Origin: CAZSXU01 sp964610505
Lineage (GTDB): Bacteria > Arandabacterota > Arandabacteria > JAGLYR01
NCBI GenBank assembly: GCA_964610505.1
Contig: CAZSXU010000015.1
Span: forward strand, 38,103 to 102,102
DNA length: 64,000 bases
Direction: 5' to 3'
The notes under the pieces are model-generated. The model ran no database searches and was not told where the DNA came from. It saw only the letters and a list, made by a program, of their open reading frames with translations. Positions 49,785-58,762 of the stretch are shown here, piece by piece. Both the position numbers and the translations under genes were made by a program. The first letter of the stretch is position 1. Each line of letters begins with the position of its first letter.

Positions 49785-52700
49785 CTAACGCAACAGGACC
49801 ATGCGCGCCGTCTCGTTCTTCCCGTTCCAGCTGATTCTGTAGAAGTATACTCCACTGGCGACCTCCACACCCCGGTGATCCCTCGCGTCCCACGCGATGC
49901 GGTAGACGCCCGCGCAAAGGAAGGCATCCACGAGTGTGGTGACCCGGCGGCCGCGGGCATCGTAGACGTTCAGCACGACGCGGGACGGTTTCTCTGAGGC
50001 GGGAATCGCATACGTGATCTCCGTCAGCGGGTTGAAGGGGTTGGGGACGGCGGTTCCCAAGGCCAGAGCCGTGGGGACGATCGCTTGGCTTTCGGCGACG
50101 GAGGTATAGGTGCAGCCGATTCCCAGCGCGCCCATCTGTTCGCACCCGCCCGGCGTGTTGCCCGAAGCACAGGGGGATCCCGAGGCGAGGCGGTAGTCCG
50201 CGCTGTACGGATTGCAGAACATGGGATCCACCCACAGATTGCCGTTGACGTCCTCCTGGTCTGCGATACACCCCACCCAATCTCCGCCCGCATTGCCGAA
50301 CACATCGCAGCAGACAAGGGTTGCTGCTCCATCGTAGTAGCAGTAGACCGCCTCGCCCTGGCCGGAGCGGGCGATGATGCAATGGTCCAGAACAACGGAC
50401 GCGCCGTAGAAGTAGGAATAGACCGCACCGCCGTGGGACGACGCCGTATTGTCCGCAAACGTACAGGAGCGGAACCGAGGTGTGGCCGATTTCACGGCGA
50501 CGCCCCCTCCGTAGCCCGCCGAATTGGCGGCGAAACAGCACCCCTCGAAAACGGGAGAAGCGCTCTCGCAGTAGACGGCGCCGCCGGCGTTGGCGGGCCA
50601 CGCGCCGCCGGCCTGGCCGCCGGAGAAGGTAATGCCCCGAATCACAGTGGTGCTGTCCACACCGATGCACGTCATCACGCGACCCCCGCGCCCTCCGGCA
50701 TCGATGACCACGCAGTCGGCCGCTCCCACTTCACCCTGGAGCGTGATTTTGGGTTTCATCGCCAGACCGGACTCGTGGTAGATGCCCTCTGCAACGCTCA
50801 CGGTGTCTCCTGCGACGGCCGAGTCGATGCCGGCCGCGATGCTCGGGGCGTCGGCCGGCACGTTCCATACGCGGTGGCGGTAGCAGCCCACATCGAGCGC
50901 GCCCACGCGACCGCATCCCCAGACGTCGGCGCAGGGAGAGTGGGAGTAGAGGCGGTAATCGTCTCCGGCCGGGTCGCAGAAGGAAGGATCGCCGCAGAAG
51001 TTCCCGTTGCTCCCGGCCTGATCGGCAATGCACCCGATCCAGTCGCCACCCATGTTGCCGTAGATGTTGCAGCACATCAGGAGAGGAACGCCTGCGCCGT
51101 CGCAGGAGACGGCCTCACCAATCGCGCCGAAGGCGATGATCGAGTTGGCCACGACCGGCAGCGAGGCCTCGCAGTGAATCCCGGCACCGGCGGTCGCCGA
51201 GTTTTCGACAAGAGTGCAAGACTCGATCGACGGGCCCGCGCTGCGGCAGTAGACGGCTCCGCCGAACCCGTCGGCCACGTTGTCGTCAAAGATGCACGCG
51301 ACCATGCGTGGATGGGCGCCTTCGCACCACACGGCGCCGCCGTCGTCGGCGTGACCGTTCTTGACCGTGATGTTCTCGACCCGGGTGCTGCAGGTTTCGC
51401 CCGAATGGAAAAGGAAGGCTCGCCCCTGGCTTTCACAATCGATCACACTGGCGGTCGCGTCCCGATTCTGGGACGTGAGAACGAGAGCCTTTCCCTGGAA
51501 ATCGATGTCTCGATTGCCGGGACCTGTGAAAGTTCCGCTCGCGAGTTCGATGATGTCGTAGGACCCGGCGGAATCGACCGCGTCCTGGATAGTGGGAGCA
51601 TCGCCGCTTCCATCCGGCGACACCACGATGATGCGGCAGCTGCATCCGGCCTCCAGAGCACCGATCCCGTTGCACCCGGGCGGACTCCTGCCGTCCGTGC
51701 AGGGCGATCTGTCTTTGAGCCGGTAATCGCCGCCGGCCGTCGGCGCCTCGATCGCCGCCCTGGGGTCGCAAAAGCCGGGGGGGAAATGGGTATTGTACCA
51801 AAGCCAGTCGATGAAGCCCGGGCCCGCGATGCCGGACGAATCGACGTCGGAACAGGCGAACCCTACTGCGGCGTCCGGGCCGACGTAGACCTCGGGCCCG
51901 GACGCGGTCCCCTCGTTGCCCCAGAGAATGCTGCGTTCGAGGATGGGCTCAGAGGATCCTTCACAGTGCAGCCCGCCGCCGGTCGTCCCGGCATCGTTCC
52001 CGGCGACCGTACACGTGAGGAAGTGCGATTCCCCGCTGGTGTTCTGGGCGAGACAGACGGCGCCGCCGGCCGTGGCGCTTCGATTCCCCGTGATCGCGCA
52101 TTCCTCGAAGGACGCGGTGTTCGCCAAAAAGATCCCGCCCCCGCGTCCGTCCGCGCCACCGGTCTCCGTCCAATTGCCGGCGATCGTGCATCTCGAGAGG
52201 TCCATCTTCGCAGTGCCGGACGTGGCGACTCCTCCGCCCCGGACTCCGGCCGTGTTGTCGCAAACGGTCGACTCCAGAATCTTGAGCGTGCCTTGCCCGT
52301 CGAGAAAGATGCCGCCGCCCGAGCCCGCCGAGTAGTTGTCGGCGATCGTGCACTCGCGAATGATGCCGCCGGTGGAGTCACAACAGACGGCGCCACCGTC
52401 TCCGGCGGCTTCATTCCCAACAAACGTGCACCAGACGAAGACGGGGGATGCGCCGTGGCAGTAGATCGCGCCGCCCCGATTGTCCGGGTGCGAACCTGCG
52501 GCATACCCGTTGGTCACGGTGAGACCCCAGAGAGACGAGCCGCTTCCGTCGTTCGGCGGGAAGACGAAGCCGCGACTCAGGCCTTCACAGTCGATCACAC
52601 ACAGATCGGGATCCAGGCTGAGCGAGCGGACGAGGATGCTTTTGCCGCGGCAGTCGATGTCCCGGTTGCCGGGGCCGGAAAACACACCGTCGGTAAGGGC

Positions 52701-53936
52701 GATAAAGTCGCCGTCCGCCAGGGAGTCCACGGCCGCCTGGATGGTCGGGAAGTCGCCTGTCCCAAACGGATCCACCACGTACATCGTCCCGGTGCGGGGA
52801 ATGGGGGGCACGACCGCGAACTCGGAATCCCCGGCAAAACGCATGCAGTTGCCCTCCGCGCACATGGGATAGTCCGCGCACGCCTGGTCGACGGCGTCGC
52901 GCACCGTCCAGCCGAGGCTCATGTATCGAAACAGAGCGTCCTGCCATTCGATGGAGACGACCCAACAAAGACCGCAGTGAGCCTCCGCCATGTCGCAGTA
53001 GCCTACGGTGACGGTGTTCTCGGAGGATCCCTTCCTGAATTCATACGACAGCGTGTTGTCCGTCGTGTCGCACATCCCTCCGCAGCTGCCGAGAAACGTG
53101 AAGGGCATTTTGGCATAATCGGCAATCCATGCCTCGATGTCTTCATCGAACGTTCCTTCAAGTGTGTTGCTCTCCGTGCAACCGCTCGCAAACGCATAGG
53201 AACCGCCGTGGGCCAGCTCGTAGAACATCGCAACGGTTTCGGACTGGATCTGGGCCTGGACTTGAGGCCGCGTCGGCCACGTGATCACTTCGGTGGAATA
53301 TCCCATCACCTCGAACCACGCGGCGGCGTTCTCCTGCCAGTGGGTCCACGCGCCCGAACATGTGTCGACGGTCCCGGGCATGGGGTACTGAGGCCCGGTC
53401 ATGGAGAACCCCGTGTAGGGAGGAGGGATGCCACGGCCCAGAATCCCGCCGTCGATCGCGCTCACCACGGTGATGATCAGATGATCGTTCTCTACGCTTC
53501 TCACGACCCAGCAGGGATCCGTGGGTGTGGGGTCGATAGGAAACACATCGGATTCCGGGGAGATGATATATAGCTCCGCGGACTTGGGTTCTCCGGCAAC
53601 CTGGGCCATGGCCTGGTCGCTGGCGATCAGATTGGGAGGCAGGGTCTCCTCCAGGTCGTCCCGCCAGTGAGTCTTTTTGGACAGCAGGGTCCCGGTGTGT
53701 TTGTCGAACTGGTAGACGATGAAATCCTTTTCGACGATGGCCTCGCCGATCATCCTTGGGTGATAGTATACAACCAGTTTCTCCCCGATCTCTATCTCGC
53801 GGAACGCTCGGGTTCCGTCCTCGTATCCGCGAAGCCACCCGCGATCGGCGGCGGCCTGTGGTGGGGCGAGGGAAAGGCAAACGAATGCGCTCAGAAACAC
53901 AAGGGCTGTGGTCCAGGTGCTTCGTCGGATGCTCAT
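49785..53936 (-). CDS. Secreted caspase-like/beta-helix fusion protein with sorting tail
   Basis: This 1383-residue protein has signal peptide RRSTWTTALVFLSAFVCLSLA, then a domain (about residues 120-350) with a His-Cys pair, H243 in YELAHGGS and C285 in FLGSCGGM, the arrangement of clan CD cysteine peptidases (caspase/gingipain/CHAT). Three right-handed beta-helix segments follow, starting near GTMYVVDPFGTGDFPTI, IIVVSPDGSGDAPTI and VPADAPSIAAGID, each with repeated GGAVYC-like turns. The end is VPNPFNPLTEITYAIP and RMVLLR, the shared sorting tail. So it is probably exported to or across the outer membrane. Peptidase activity is an inference from the dyad. Confidence 0.85.
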   Translation of the reverse strand: MSIRRSTWTTALVFLSAFVCLSLAPPQAAADRGWLRGYEDGTRAFREIEIGEKLVVYYHPRMIGEAIVEKDFIVYQFDKHTGTLLSKKTHWRDDLEETLPPNLIASDQAMAQVAGEPKSAELYIISPESDVFPIDPTPTDPCWVVRSVENDHLIITVVSAIDGGILGRGIPPPYTGFSMTGPQYPMPGTVDTCSGAWTHWQENAAAWFEVMGYSTEVITWPTRPQVQAQIQSETVAMFYELAHGGSYAFASGCTESNTLEGTFDEDIEAWIADYAKMPFTFLGSCGGMCDTTDNTLSYEFRKGSSENTVTVGYCDMAEAHCGLCWVVSIEWQDALFRYMSLGWTVRDAVDQACADYPMCAEGNCMRFAGDSEFAVVPPIPRTGTMYVVDPFGTGDFPTIQAAVDSLADGDFIALTDGVFSGPGNRDIDCRGKSILVRSLSLDPDLCVIDCEGLSRGFVFPPNDGSGSSLWGLTVTNGYAAGSHPDNRGGAIYCHGASPVFVWCTFVGNEAAGDGGAVCCDSTGGIIRECTIADNYSAGSGGGIFLDGQGTLKILESTVCDNTAGVRGGGVATSGTAKMDLSRCTIAGNWTETGGADGRGGGIFLANTASFEECAITGNRSATAGGAVCLAQNTSGESHFLTCTVAGNDAGTTGGGLHCEGSSEPILERSILWGNEGTASGPEVYVGPDAAVGFACSDVDSSGIAGPGFIDWLWYNTHFPPGFCDPRAAIEAPTAGGDYRLKDRSPCTDGRSPPGCNGIGALEAGCSCRIIVVSPDGSGDAPTIQDAVDSAGSYDIIELASGTFTGPGNRDIDFQGKALVLTSQNRDATASVIDCESQGRAFLFHSGETCSTRVENITVKNGHADDGGAVWCEGAHPRMVACIFDDNVADGFGGAVYCRSAGPSIESCTLVENSATAGAGIHCEASLPVVANSIIAFGAIGEAVSCDGAGVPLLMCCNIYGNMGGDWIGCIADQAGSNGNFCGDPSFCDPAGDDYRLYSHSPCADVWGCGRVGALDVGCYRHRVWNVPADAPSIAAGIDSAVAGDTVSVAEGIYHESGLAMKPKITLQGEVGAADCVVIDAGGRGGRVMTCIGVDSTTVIRGITFSGGQAGGAWPANAGGAVYCESASPVFEGCCFAANSAGYGGGVAVKSATPRFRSCTFADNTASSHGGAVYSYFYGASVVLDHCIIARSGQGEAVYCYYDGAATLVCCDVFGNAGGDWVGCIADQEDVNGNLWVDPMFCNPYSADYRLASGSPCASGNTPGGCEQMGALGIGCTYTSVAESQAIVPTALALGTAVPNPFNPLTEITYAIPASEKPSRVVLNVYDARGRRVTTLVDAFLCAGVYRIAWDARDHRGVEVASGVYFYRISWNGKNETARMVLLR

Positions 53937-54044
53937 TAGGTGCCTCCGGTGGTCTGAGGTGACGAACCCGTGGGCTCGAGGTCGTGTTGCCCGGAGGTTC
54001 CAGGCTCAACAGGGGCACACCGCAAGTGCGGGTCGAACGCAAAG

Positions 54045-54072
54045 ACTGTATTCCTGTACTCAACTATGCCAA
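54045..54072 (-). promoter_or_regulatory. Predicted promoter of the caspase-like/beta-helix gene
   Basis: On the minus strand TTGGCA (54067-54072) is followed after 16 bases by TACAGT (54045-54050), about 100 bases before the ATG. Confidence 0.5.
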
Positions 54073-54270
54073 CAATCCGCTCTACCCGCAAGCCCCCGGG
54101 GAGATTTCAGCGATGTTCGGGACTCGGGCCGGCGGAGGCGCGGAGGCGGTAGATTTGCCGGATCTCATGTCGCGGCGGAGACGGTCCTGACGCCCGGGTA
54201 GGGCGGATACCGGCCGCCGGCCACGGGCGAAGGGTCCGCCGTGTCCGGCTGAAGCCCGGGAACGAAGCGG

Positions 54271-54300
54271 TTGCCTTTTCCGGAACCGGCAGGCTACAAT
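54271..54300 (+). promoter_or_regulatory. Predicted promoter of the small lipoprotein gene
   Basis: TTGCCT (54271-54276) is followed after 18 bases by TACAAT (54295-54300, five of six consensus), about 150 bases before the ATG at 54451. Confidence 0.5.
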
Positions 54301-54450
54301 CGTGCTCCGGAACGCGCGAACCTCACCGGTTCTTCACGGAGCCGGTGAAGTCCGTGGGCCGAACTCAAGCCGTGCTCGGCCGGCGAGGAACCGCCGGCCG
54401 GAAGAACGCCGAGCGATGGGTCCCGGAGGACCCTGCCAAGGGAGGTCGCA

Positions 54451-54984
54451 ATGAAGAAGGGGTGGTTGGTCGTCGCGATGATCGTGTTGCTTGTTCTGGT
54501 TGCCGTGCTCTCAGGCTGTCTCACGTTTCTTCCCACGGTGGAGGCGGAGTACTGCTGCGGGACAAGCTCGTCCATCCCGGAAACGGAACGTGGGGTCGTG
54601 GGGCTCGTGAGCCTGCAGTCTGCGGTTGCGGATTCGTCTCATCCCGTGTCCCGCGTATGGATCGACAGGATGACGGACAGGGAAGAGATGGGCGTACGGT
54701 CCAACCTGTCCCCAAATGCTTACGAGGTGGGCGGCCGTGTGGCGGTGCTGTCCCCGGGGGAGTACGTTATCGTTGTCGAGTCCTCGCTGGGCGAGCGTGC
54801 CCTGGAGGTGGTCGACACAGCGGGTCGAACGACCACGATCACGGTTCCCGGCCGTATGGAAGCGGCACTGACCATTGAAGGCGCGCACTACTACAACGTC
54901 AACTCGGACGGCGAGACCATAACGATCAGCGAGGCCGGCGGCGTGCGCGACCTCGTCGGGCCTCGGCACAGAATCAAGTTCTAG
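54451..54984 (+). CDS. Predicted small lipoprotein, unknown function
   Basis: This is a 177-residue protein with signal MKKGWLVVAMIVLLVLVAVLSGC (lipobox C23) and mature start LTFLPTVEAEYCCGTSS. I do not recognise the family. The rest looks like one small beta domain (VSRVWIDRMTDREE, GEYVIVVESSLGERALEVVDTAGRTTTITVPG) and ends GPRHRIKF. A GGGAGG ribosome site lies just upstream. It is not obviously linked in function to its neighbours. Confidence 0.72.
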   Translation: MKKGWLVVAMIVLLVLVAVLSGCLTFLPTVEAEYCCGTSSSIPETERGVVGLVSLQSAVADSSHPVSRVWIDRMTDREEMGVRSNLSPNAYEVGGRVAVLSPGEYVIVVESSLGERALEVVDTAGRTTTITVPGRMEAALTIEGAHYYNVNSDGETITISEAGGVRDLVGPRHRIKF

Positions 54985-55251
54985 CGTTCAGCGGACTGTT
55001 GAAGAAGTCATCGACTCGGGAGCCGCGTTTCGACGCGGGAGGTTGTTCGACAATCCCACTGCGCAGCGGATTTCACAGATTGCGCAGACGGCGCAGGGGC
55101 GCAGAATCGTGCGTCCCCGGGGTATTCCGCGGCCGGTTCCCTCTCGCGATCATTCCCGCACGGCAAAATCCATGCGACTTCGCAGGGGTGGAAAAGCGTC
55201 TTCTGTGGAGAGGGCAGGACGCGGACAAACCCCTACGAGGAAACGAAGCAC

Positions 55252-56430
55252 ATGACGACACATCGGTTTCTTCTTCTGACGGTGCTGGGGCTGAGCTTGC
55301 CGGGACCCGCCCTCGCCGTGGACGAGACGCGTCCGGAGGGCACAATCCTGGAGCCCGGTCGGGTGGAAGTCCCCATGGATATCCATACGGGGAGGCCGTT
55401 GGTGGAGCTGAGGATCAACGGCAGTGGTCCCTACGCGTTCATCCTCGATACGGGAGCCTCTCTGTCAGTGATTGATCGGGATGTTGCAGCCGAGCTGGAG
55501 CTCCCGGTGGTGGGGGAGACCACGTTTGGAGATCCGACTGCCCCGGAAGCATTCACATCAACTTTGGTGAGGGCGGAGTCTGTGGACGTGGGCGGGCTCC
55601 GGCTCACCGGAATGACGCTCACGACCTTTGCATTGAGGGAAATGATGGGGGCCGGGCCCGCGGGCGTCCTCGGTTTTCCCGATCTCGCTGAGGTGCTGGT
55701 GACGATCGATTCCCCGCGGCAACGAGTGTGTTTCGCGCGAGGAGAGTTGCCCGCGGACGACGCTCGAGTGGTTCCGTACGCATGCGAGGGTTCTCTCATC
55801 AGTCTTCCGATGACGGTCGCCGCCGAGAGCATTACGGCGCACCTCGATTCGGGAAACCCGGGGATGTTCATGCTGCCCAAGGCGCGCCAGGGGGACTGGA
55901 ATCTCGAGTCCGAACCCGTGGAGGTGGGGATCGTAGGTACGGTCGGCAGCACGGCCAAGGTATGGAATGCGCGGGTCGATGGAACCATCACGTTGGCGGG
56001 ACTTGTATTTGAGGACCCGGAAGTCGCGATCTCCGGTCTGTTGACCGATTGGGCCAACGTTGGATTCAACGCGCTGGCCGGTGTGGAACTGACCGTGGAT
56101 CAAAAGAACCGGCGCCTTCGAATGATTCGCTCCGACACTCCGGCCGAGGCGCGGCCGAGCCGCAGGCTCGTGGGCGTCATGTTCATGGGAATGGGCCGGC
56201 CGGGCGACGGCCTTTCCATCCGAGACGAAGGGCTGCAAGTCGCCAACGTGGTGCCCGGCTCCCTTGCGGAACAGGCGGGAATCCGAAGGGGCGACGTCAT
56301 CTTCGCCGTCAACGGCCGCCCGGTCGGCACATACGGTTCGGATGACCTTGGACGGCTCTTTGGGGGGCAGGATCGCCTCGATTTCGACATCCGGCGGGAC
56401 GGTGAAGTGCTGACCGCTTTCATCGAATAG
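55252..56430 (+). CDS. Secreted retropepsin-like aspartyl protease with PDZ domain
   Basis: This 392-residue protein has signal MTTHRFLLLTVLGLSLPGPALA. Its protease-like domain carries the active-site Asp66 in FILDTGASLSVID and a second lobe motif AHLDSGNPGMFMLP. A C-terminal PDZ domain follows (LQVANVVPGSLAEQAGIRRGDVIFAVNGRPVG). Retropepsin-like aspartyl proteases with PDZ are found in periplasmic or secreted FCB and proteobacterial proteins. It has no sorting tail, so it may stay in the periplasm. The second lobe reads DSG, not DTG. Activity as a single chain with both lobes or as a dimer is unknown. Confidence 0.82.
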   Translation: MTTHRFLLLTVLGLSLPGPALAVDETRPEGTILEPGRVEVPMDIHTGRPLVELRINGSGPYAFILDTGASLSVIDRDVAAELELPVVGETTFGDPTAPEAFTSTLVRAESVDVGGLRLTGMTLTTFALREMMGAGPAGVLGFPDLAEVLVTIDSPRQRVCFARGELPADDARVVPYACEGSLISLPMTVAAESITAHLDSGNPGMFMLPKARQGDWNLESEPVEVGIVGTVGSTAKVWNARVDGTITLAGLVFEDPEVAISGLLTDWANVGFNALAGVELTVDQKNRRLRMIRSDTPAEARPSRRLVGVMFMGMGRPGDGLSIRDEGLQVANVVPGSLAEQAGIRRGDVIFAVNGRPVGTYGSDDLGRLFGGQDRLDFDIRRDGEVLTAFIE

Positions 56431-56512
56431 ACGCGGCGAGACAGCCGAGGTCCTGAGCGCCGTCAAGCGGGGCTCAGCGAGAGAGATGCGATCAGAGATC
56501 GGGCCCGCGATC

Positions 56513-57109
56513 TCACTTGAGCAGGGTGACCGCCGCAGAATCCTTTCTCAACACCACGGCCCTGCTGATGCGGACCGGAGGCCTGCCGACGATCGTAAAT
56601 CCGATCTGCCCCGCTTCGGAGACGACGCGCTCGAATCCACTTCGAGGGACGTGGATCTTGGGCTCGATCATGAGGAATCGCCCACCGGGATTGAGCAGAG
56701 ACAGGACCTCCTTGAGGAAGGCTCTGGAGTCGTCGAGTTCGTGGACCATCCAGAAGGCCAGGACAAAATCCACCGGCTCCTCGAGACCGATGCGGCCGGC
56801 CTCGCAGCGGTGAAGCCGAACGCGGTGGGAGAGACCGGCGCAGGCGGCGCGCTCGGCCACCATTTCCAGCATCTCCGGCTGGAGATCCGCGGCGATCACG
56901 GTGCCCGTGTCTCCGAGAAGGCGAGCGAGGCCCAACGATGCGAAGCCCGCACCACAGCCGATATCGAGCACGTTCATTCCAGGGCGGACGTAGGGTCCAA
57001 ACAGCTTGCGAGGATTGTGGAGAAGCGAGCGGAGGAAATTGTCGAAACGGCGAACCTGGCGGGGGGAGCAGACTCGCCGCCCCTGCAGCGGGATCCGTTG
57101 TGTGTTCAT
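56513..57109 (-). CDS. Class I SAM-dependent methyltransferase
   Basis: This 198-residue Rossmann methyltransferase binds SAM through VLDIGCGAGFASLGLARLL (motif I) and IAADLQPEML (acidic loop), with FVLAFWMVHEL and LNPGGRFLMIEPKIHVP later. The substrate cannot be named from the sequence. AAGGAGG lies before the ATG. A palindromic operator-like sequence (57128-57142) lies 19 bases upstream of the start, and the gene lies just downstream of a MarR regulator on the same strand. Confidence 0.85.
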   Translation of the reverse strand: MNTQRIPLQGRRVCSPRQVRRFDNFLRSLLHNPRKLFGPYVRPGMNVLDIGCGAGFASLGLARLLGDTGTVIAADLQPEMLEMVAERAACAGLSHRVRLHRCEAGRIGLEEPVDFVLAFWMVHELDDSRAFLKEVLSLLNPGGRFLMIEPKIHVPRSGFERVVSEAGQIGFTIVGRPPVRISRAVVLRKDSAAVTLLK

Positions 57110-57127
57110 GATGAAGCCTCCTTGTTG

Positions 57128-57142
57128 GTTTAGATCCTAAAC
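57128..57142. promoter_or_regulatory. Predicted MarR operator before the methyltransferase
   Basis: A perfect 15-base dyad GTTTAGATCCTAAAC (six-base arms and a three-base ATC centre). The same motif in imperfect form occurs in the marR promoter. Confidence 0.6.
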
Positions 57143-57165
57143 ACCCTGTGCAAAAAAAGAACGGA

Positions 57166-57642
57166 CTACCTGCCTCGAACTCTGCGGTCGTATTTCTCGA
57201 GGATCACCTCCAGATCCCCGAGGGCCGCTGTCAGACCCTTGATCACTCTGCCGCTGTCCTTGCCGAAGTGCCCGGTGATGGTCTCGAACATATCCGTGTG
57301 AAATCGTTCGTGTGTCCGATAGCCGATGCGGCCGAGATCCGTGAGCTCGAGCCGGATCTCTTTGGCGTTGCCCGGAGGGTGAGACTTACGGACCAGCGCC
57401 TTTTCGACCAGGCGCGAGACGGTCTGAGACACGGCCCCTTTGGTAACGCCCATCCTTCTTGCCAATCCCGTCAAGTTGATTCCCGGATTCTCCCCAATGG
57501 CCTGGATCGTATGGATCTCGGTGCGGTGCAACGGCACCCCCGTACCGAAGTCCCGGGGTGCGGAGTGCATCGACTCGGCCTGGGCCATCACCCGGTCCAT
57601 GATCTCCAGAAGTCTCTCGAACGCCCGGCGGTCAGCCTTCAT
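57166..57642 (-). CDS. MarR-family transcriptional regulator
   Basis: This 158-residue protein has the winged-helix core GVPLHRTEIHTIQAIGENPGI, then NLTGLARRMGVTKGAVSQTVSRLVEKALVRKSHPPGNAKEIRLELTDLG, with N- and C-terminal dimerisation helices. MarR proteins bind inverted repeats and are often released by small ligands. The ATG at 57642 is about 14-20 bases from the predicted -10, so the leader is very short. It precedes the methyltransferase in the same direction and probably controls both. Confidence 0.9.
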   Translation of the reverse strand: MKADRRAFERLLEIMDRVMAQAESMHSAPRDFGTGVPLHRTEIHTIQAIGENPGINLTGLARRMGVTKGAVSQTVSRLVEKALVRKSHPPGNAKEIRLELTDLGRIGYRTHERFHTDMFETITGHFGKDSGRVIKGLTAALGDLEVILEKYDRRVRGR

Positions 57643-57648
57643 ACCTTA

Positions 57649-57677
57649 ATGGTATAGTATCTAAATCATAATGTCAA
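57649..57677 (-). promoter_or_regulatory. marR promoter with overlapping operator
   Basis: On the minus strand TTGACA (57672-57677) is followed by TACCAT (57649-57654, spacing 17) or TATACC (spacing 15). The operator-like TATAGTATCTAAA (57653-57665, plus strand) lies in the spacer and differs at one base from the perfect dyad near the methyltransferase. Confidence 0.6.
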
Positions 57678-57792
57678 GCCTTTTTTCGTCCGCTCGGGAG
57701 GGGGGGATTCCGTGCCTCTCTTGGATTCTCCGAGAATTCCTTCCCGATGGACCGTTTCCCCCTTTGCGATTCTGCTTCCGCAGGCCCACGCG

Positions 57793-58470
57793 CTACCTGC
57801 GATTCGCCGCATTCTCGTACTCGTCGACCAGAATCACGTCACCCTCGATGTCTGTAGAGTCGAAGAGAACGGTTTTCCCGTCGGGAGAGAGGGTCGGGTG
57901 CGACTCCAGTCCGGGCTCCGGCGTGAGGGGAGTACCTTCGAGAGAGGTTTCGAGAGGGGCGCGATTCGAAACCCTTGTTTCCCAGAGACTCCAGATCGCG
58001 GCGGCGACGATGACGACGGCCGAGGCCACCACCACCCAACCCCAGGTCGGACGGCGTTTCGCCGGGGCCCTGGAACCGATCGTCTGGCCTGAGGTCTCCG
58101 AACCGCTGTCGCTGGTTAGGATCTCGACAGGGACGATGAGCCGGTAGCCCGACTTCGGAATGGTCTCGATGATACAAGGGTCCCGGGGATTGTCTTCGAA
58201 GGCCCGCCGAAGATCGGACATTGCTCGCGTTAGGGTATCCTCGTCGACCACCGTATTCGGCCACACGGCGGCAAAGAGGTCCTCGCGGGAGACGGCCTCG
58301 CCCGCCGGGTCGGCCAGACAGACGAGGAGCTGCATCACGTGGGGTTCGAGTCGGACAGAGCGGTTGTCGGCCGTCATCCGGTTGAGGGCTGGATGAACCG
58401 TAAACCGTCCGACTCGAAAGGGAGTGCTGAGACGCGAATTCGAGAACCTGTGGTTGCCGTCCGACTCCAT
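57793..58470 (-). CDS. CadC-like transmembrane transcriptional regulator, apparently truncated
   Basis: This 225-residue protein has an N-terminal winged-helix DNA-binding domain of the OmpR/CadC type (VSREDLFAAVWPNTVVDEDTLTRAMSDLRRAF, IIETIPKSGYRLI), one membrane helix (GWVVVASAVVIVAAAIWSLW) and a short outer part LTPEPGLESHPTLSPDGKTVLF. That last part matches the first blade of a TolB/WD40-like sensor domain, which in relatives is several hundred residues long. Here it ends after VDEYENAANRR. So it is likely a gene broken after the first repeat, though it may still work as a short form. Confidence 0.72.
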   Translation of the reverse strand: MESDGNHRFSNSRLSTPFRVGRFTVHPALNRMTADNRSVRLEPHVMQLLVCLADPAGEAVSREDLFAAVWPNTVVDEDTLTRAMSDLRRAFEDNPRDPCIIETIPKSGYRLIVPVEILTSDSGSETSGQTIGSRAPAKRRPTWGWVVVASAVVIVAAAIWSLWETRVSNRAPLETSLEGTPLTPEPGLESHPTLSPDGKTVLFDSTDIEGDVILVDEYENAANRR

Positions 58471-58762
58471 GCCGTGTCTCCCAAGCCTGCGGCCACTCTA
58501 CCAATTCTGTTCGTCGCTGGCAAGTGTCTGAAGAGAACCGGGTTTGGGTCGCCTCGACTCGCAGGCGAGCATCCGTCGGACATCCGCCTGCCGACTCCCG
58601 GAGTCCACATTTTGAGGGAATCCGGACCTCTTTTTCGGGGTTTCCCCGGGCGGATCGGAAGAAGCGTGGGTATAGTGCGGTTGAGATCCTCGATTCCCCC
58701 GGCCGGGACAGACGAACCGGGGTAACCGGGATACCATACAGCAGGGAAGGAGGGCCTTCTCC

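Larger units (their letters stand above)
53937..54450. other. 514-bp divergent intergenic region
   Basis: It separates the beta-helix gene (minus) from the lipoprotein gene (plus). I see one predicted promoter for each direction (54045-54072 minus, 54271-54300 plus) and no gene, repeat or RNA element. Only GC-rich, low-information sequence lies between. Confidence 0.6.

Noticed and set aside
50085..53573. A 1162-residue antisense frame across the beta-helix gene, and a 907-residue one across the GEVED gene (46833-49556)
   Set aside because: High GC leaves long open antisense frames. Both lack signal peptides and known motifs, and they lie opposite clear secreted proteins.
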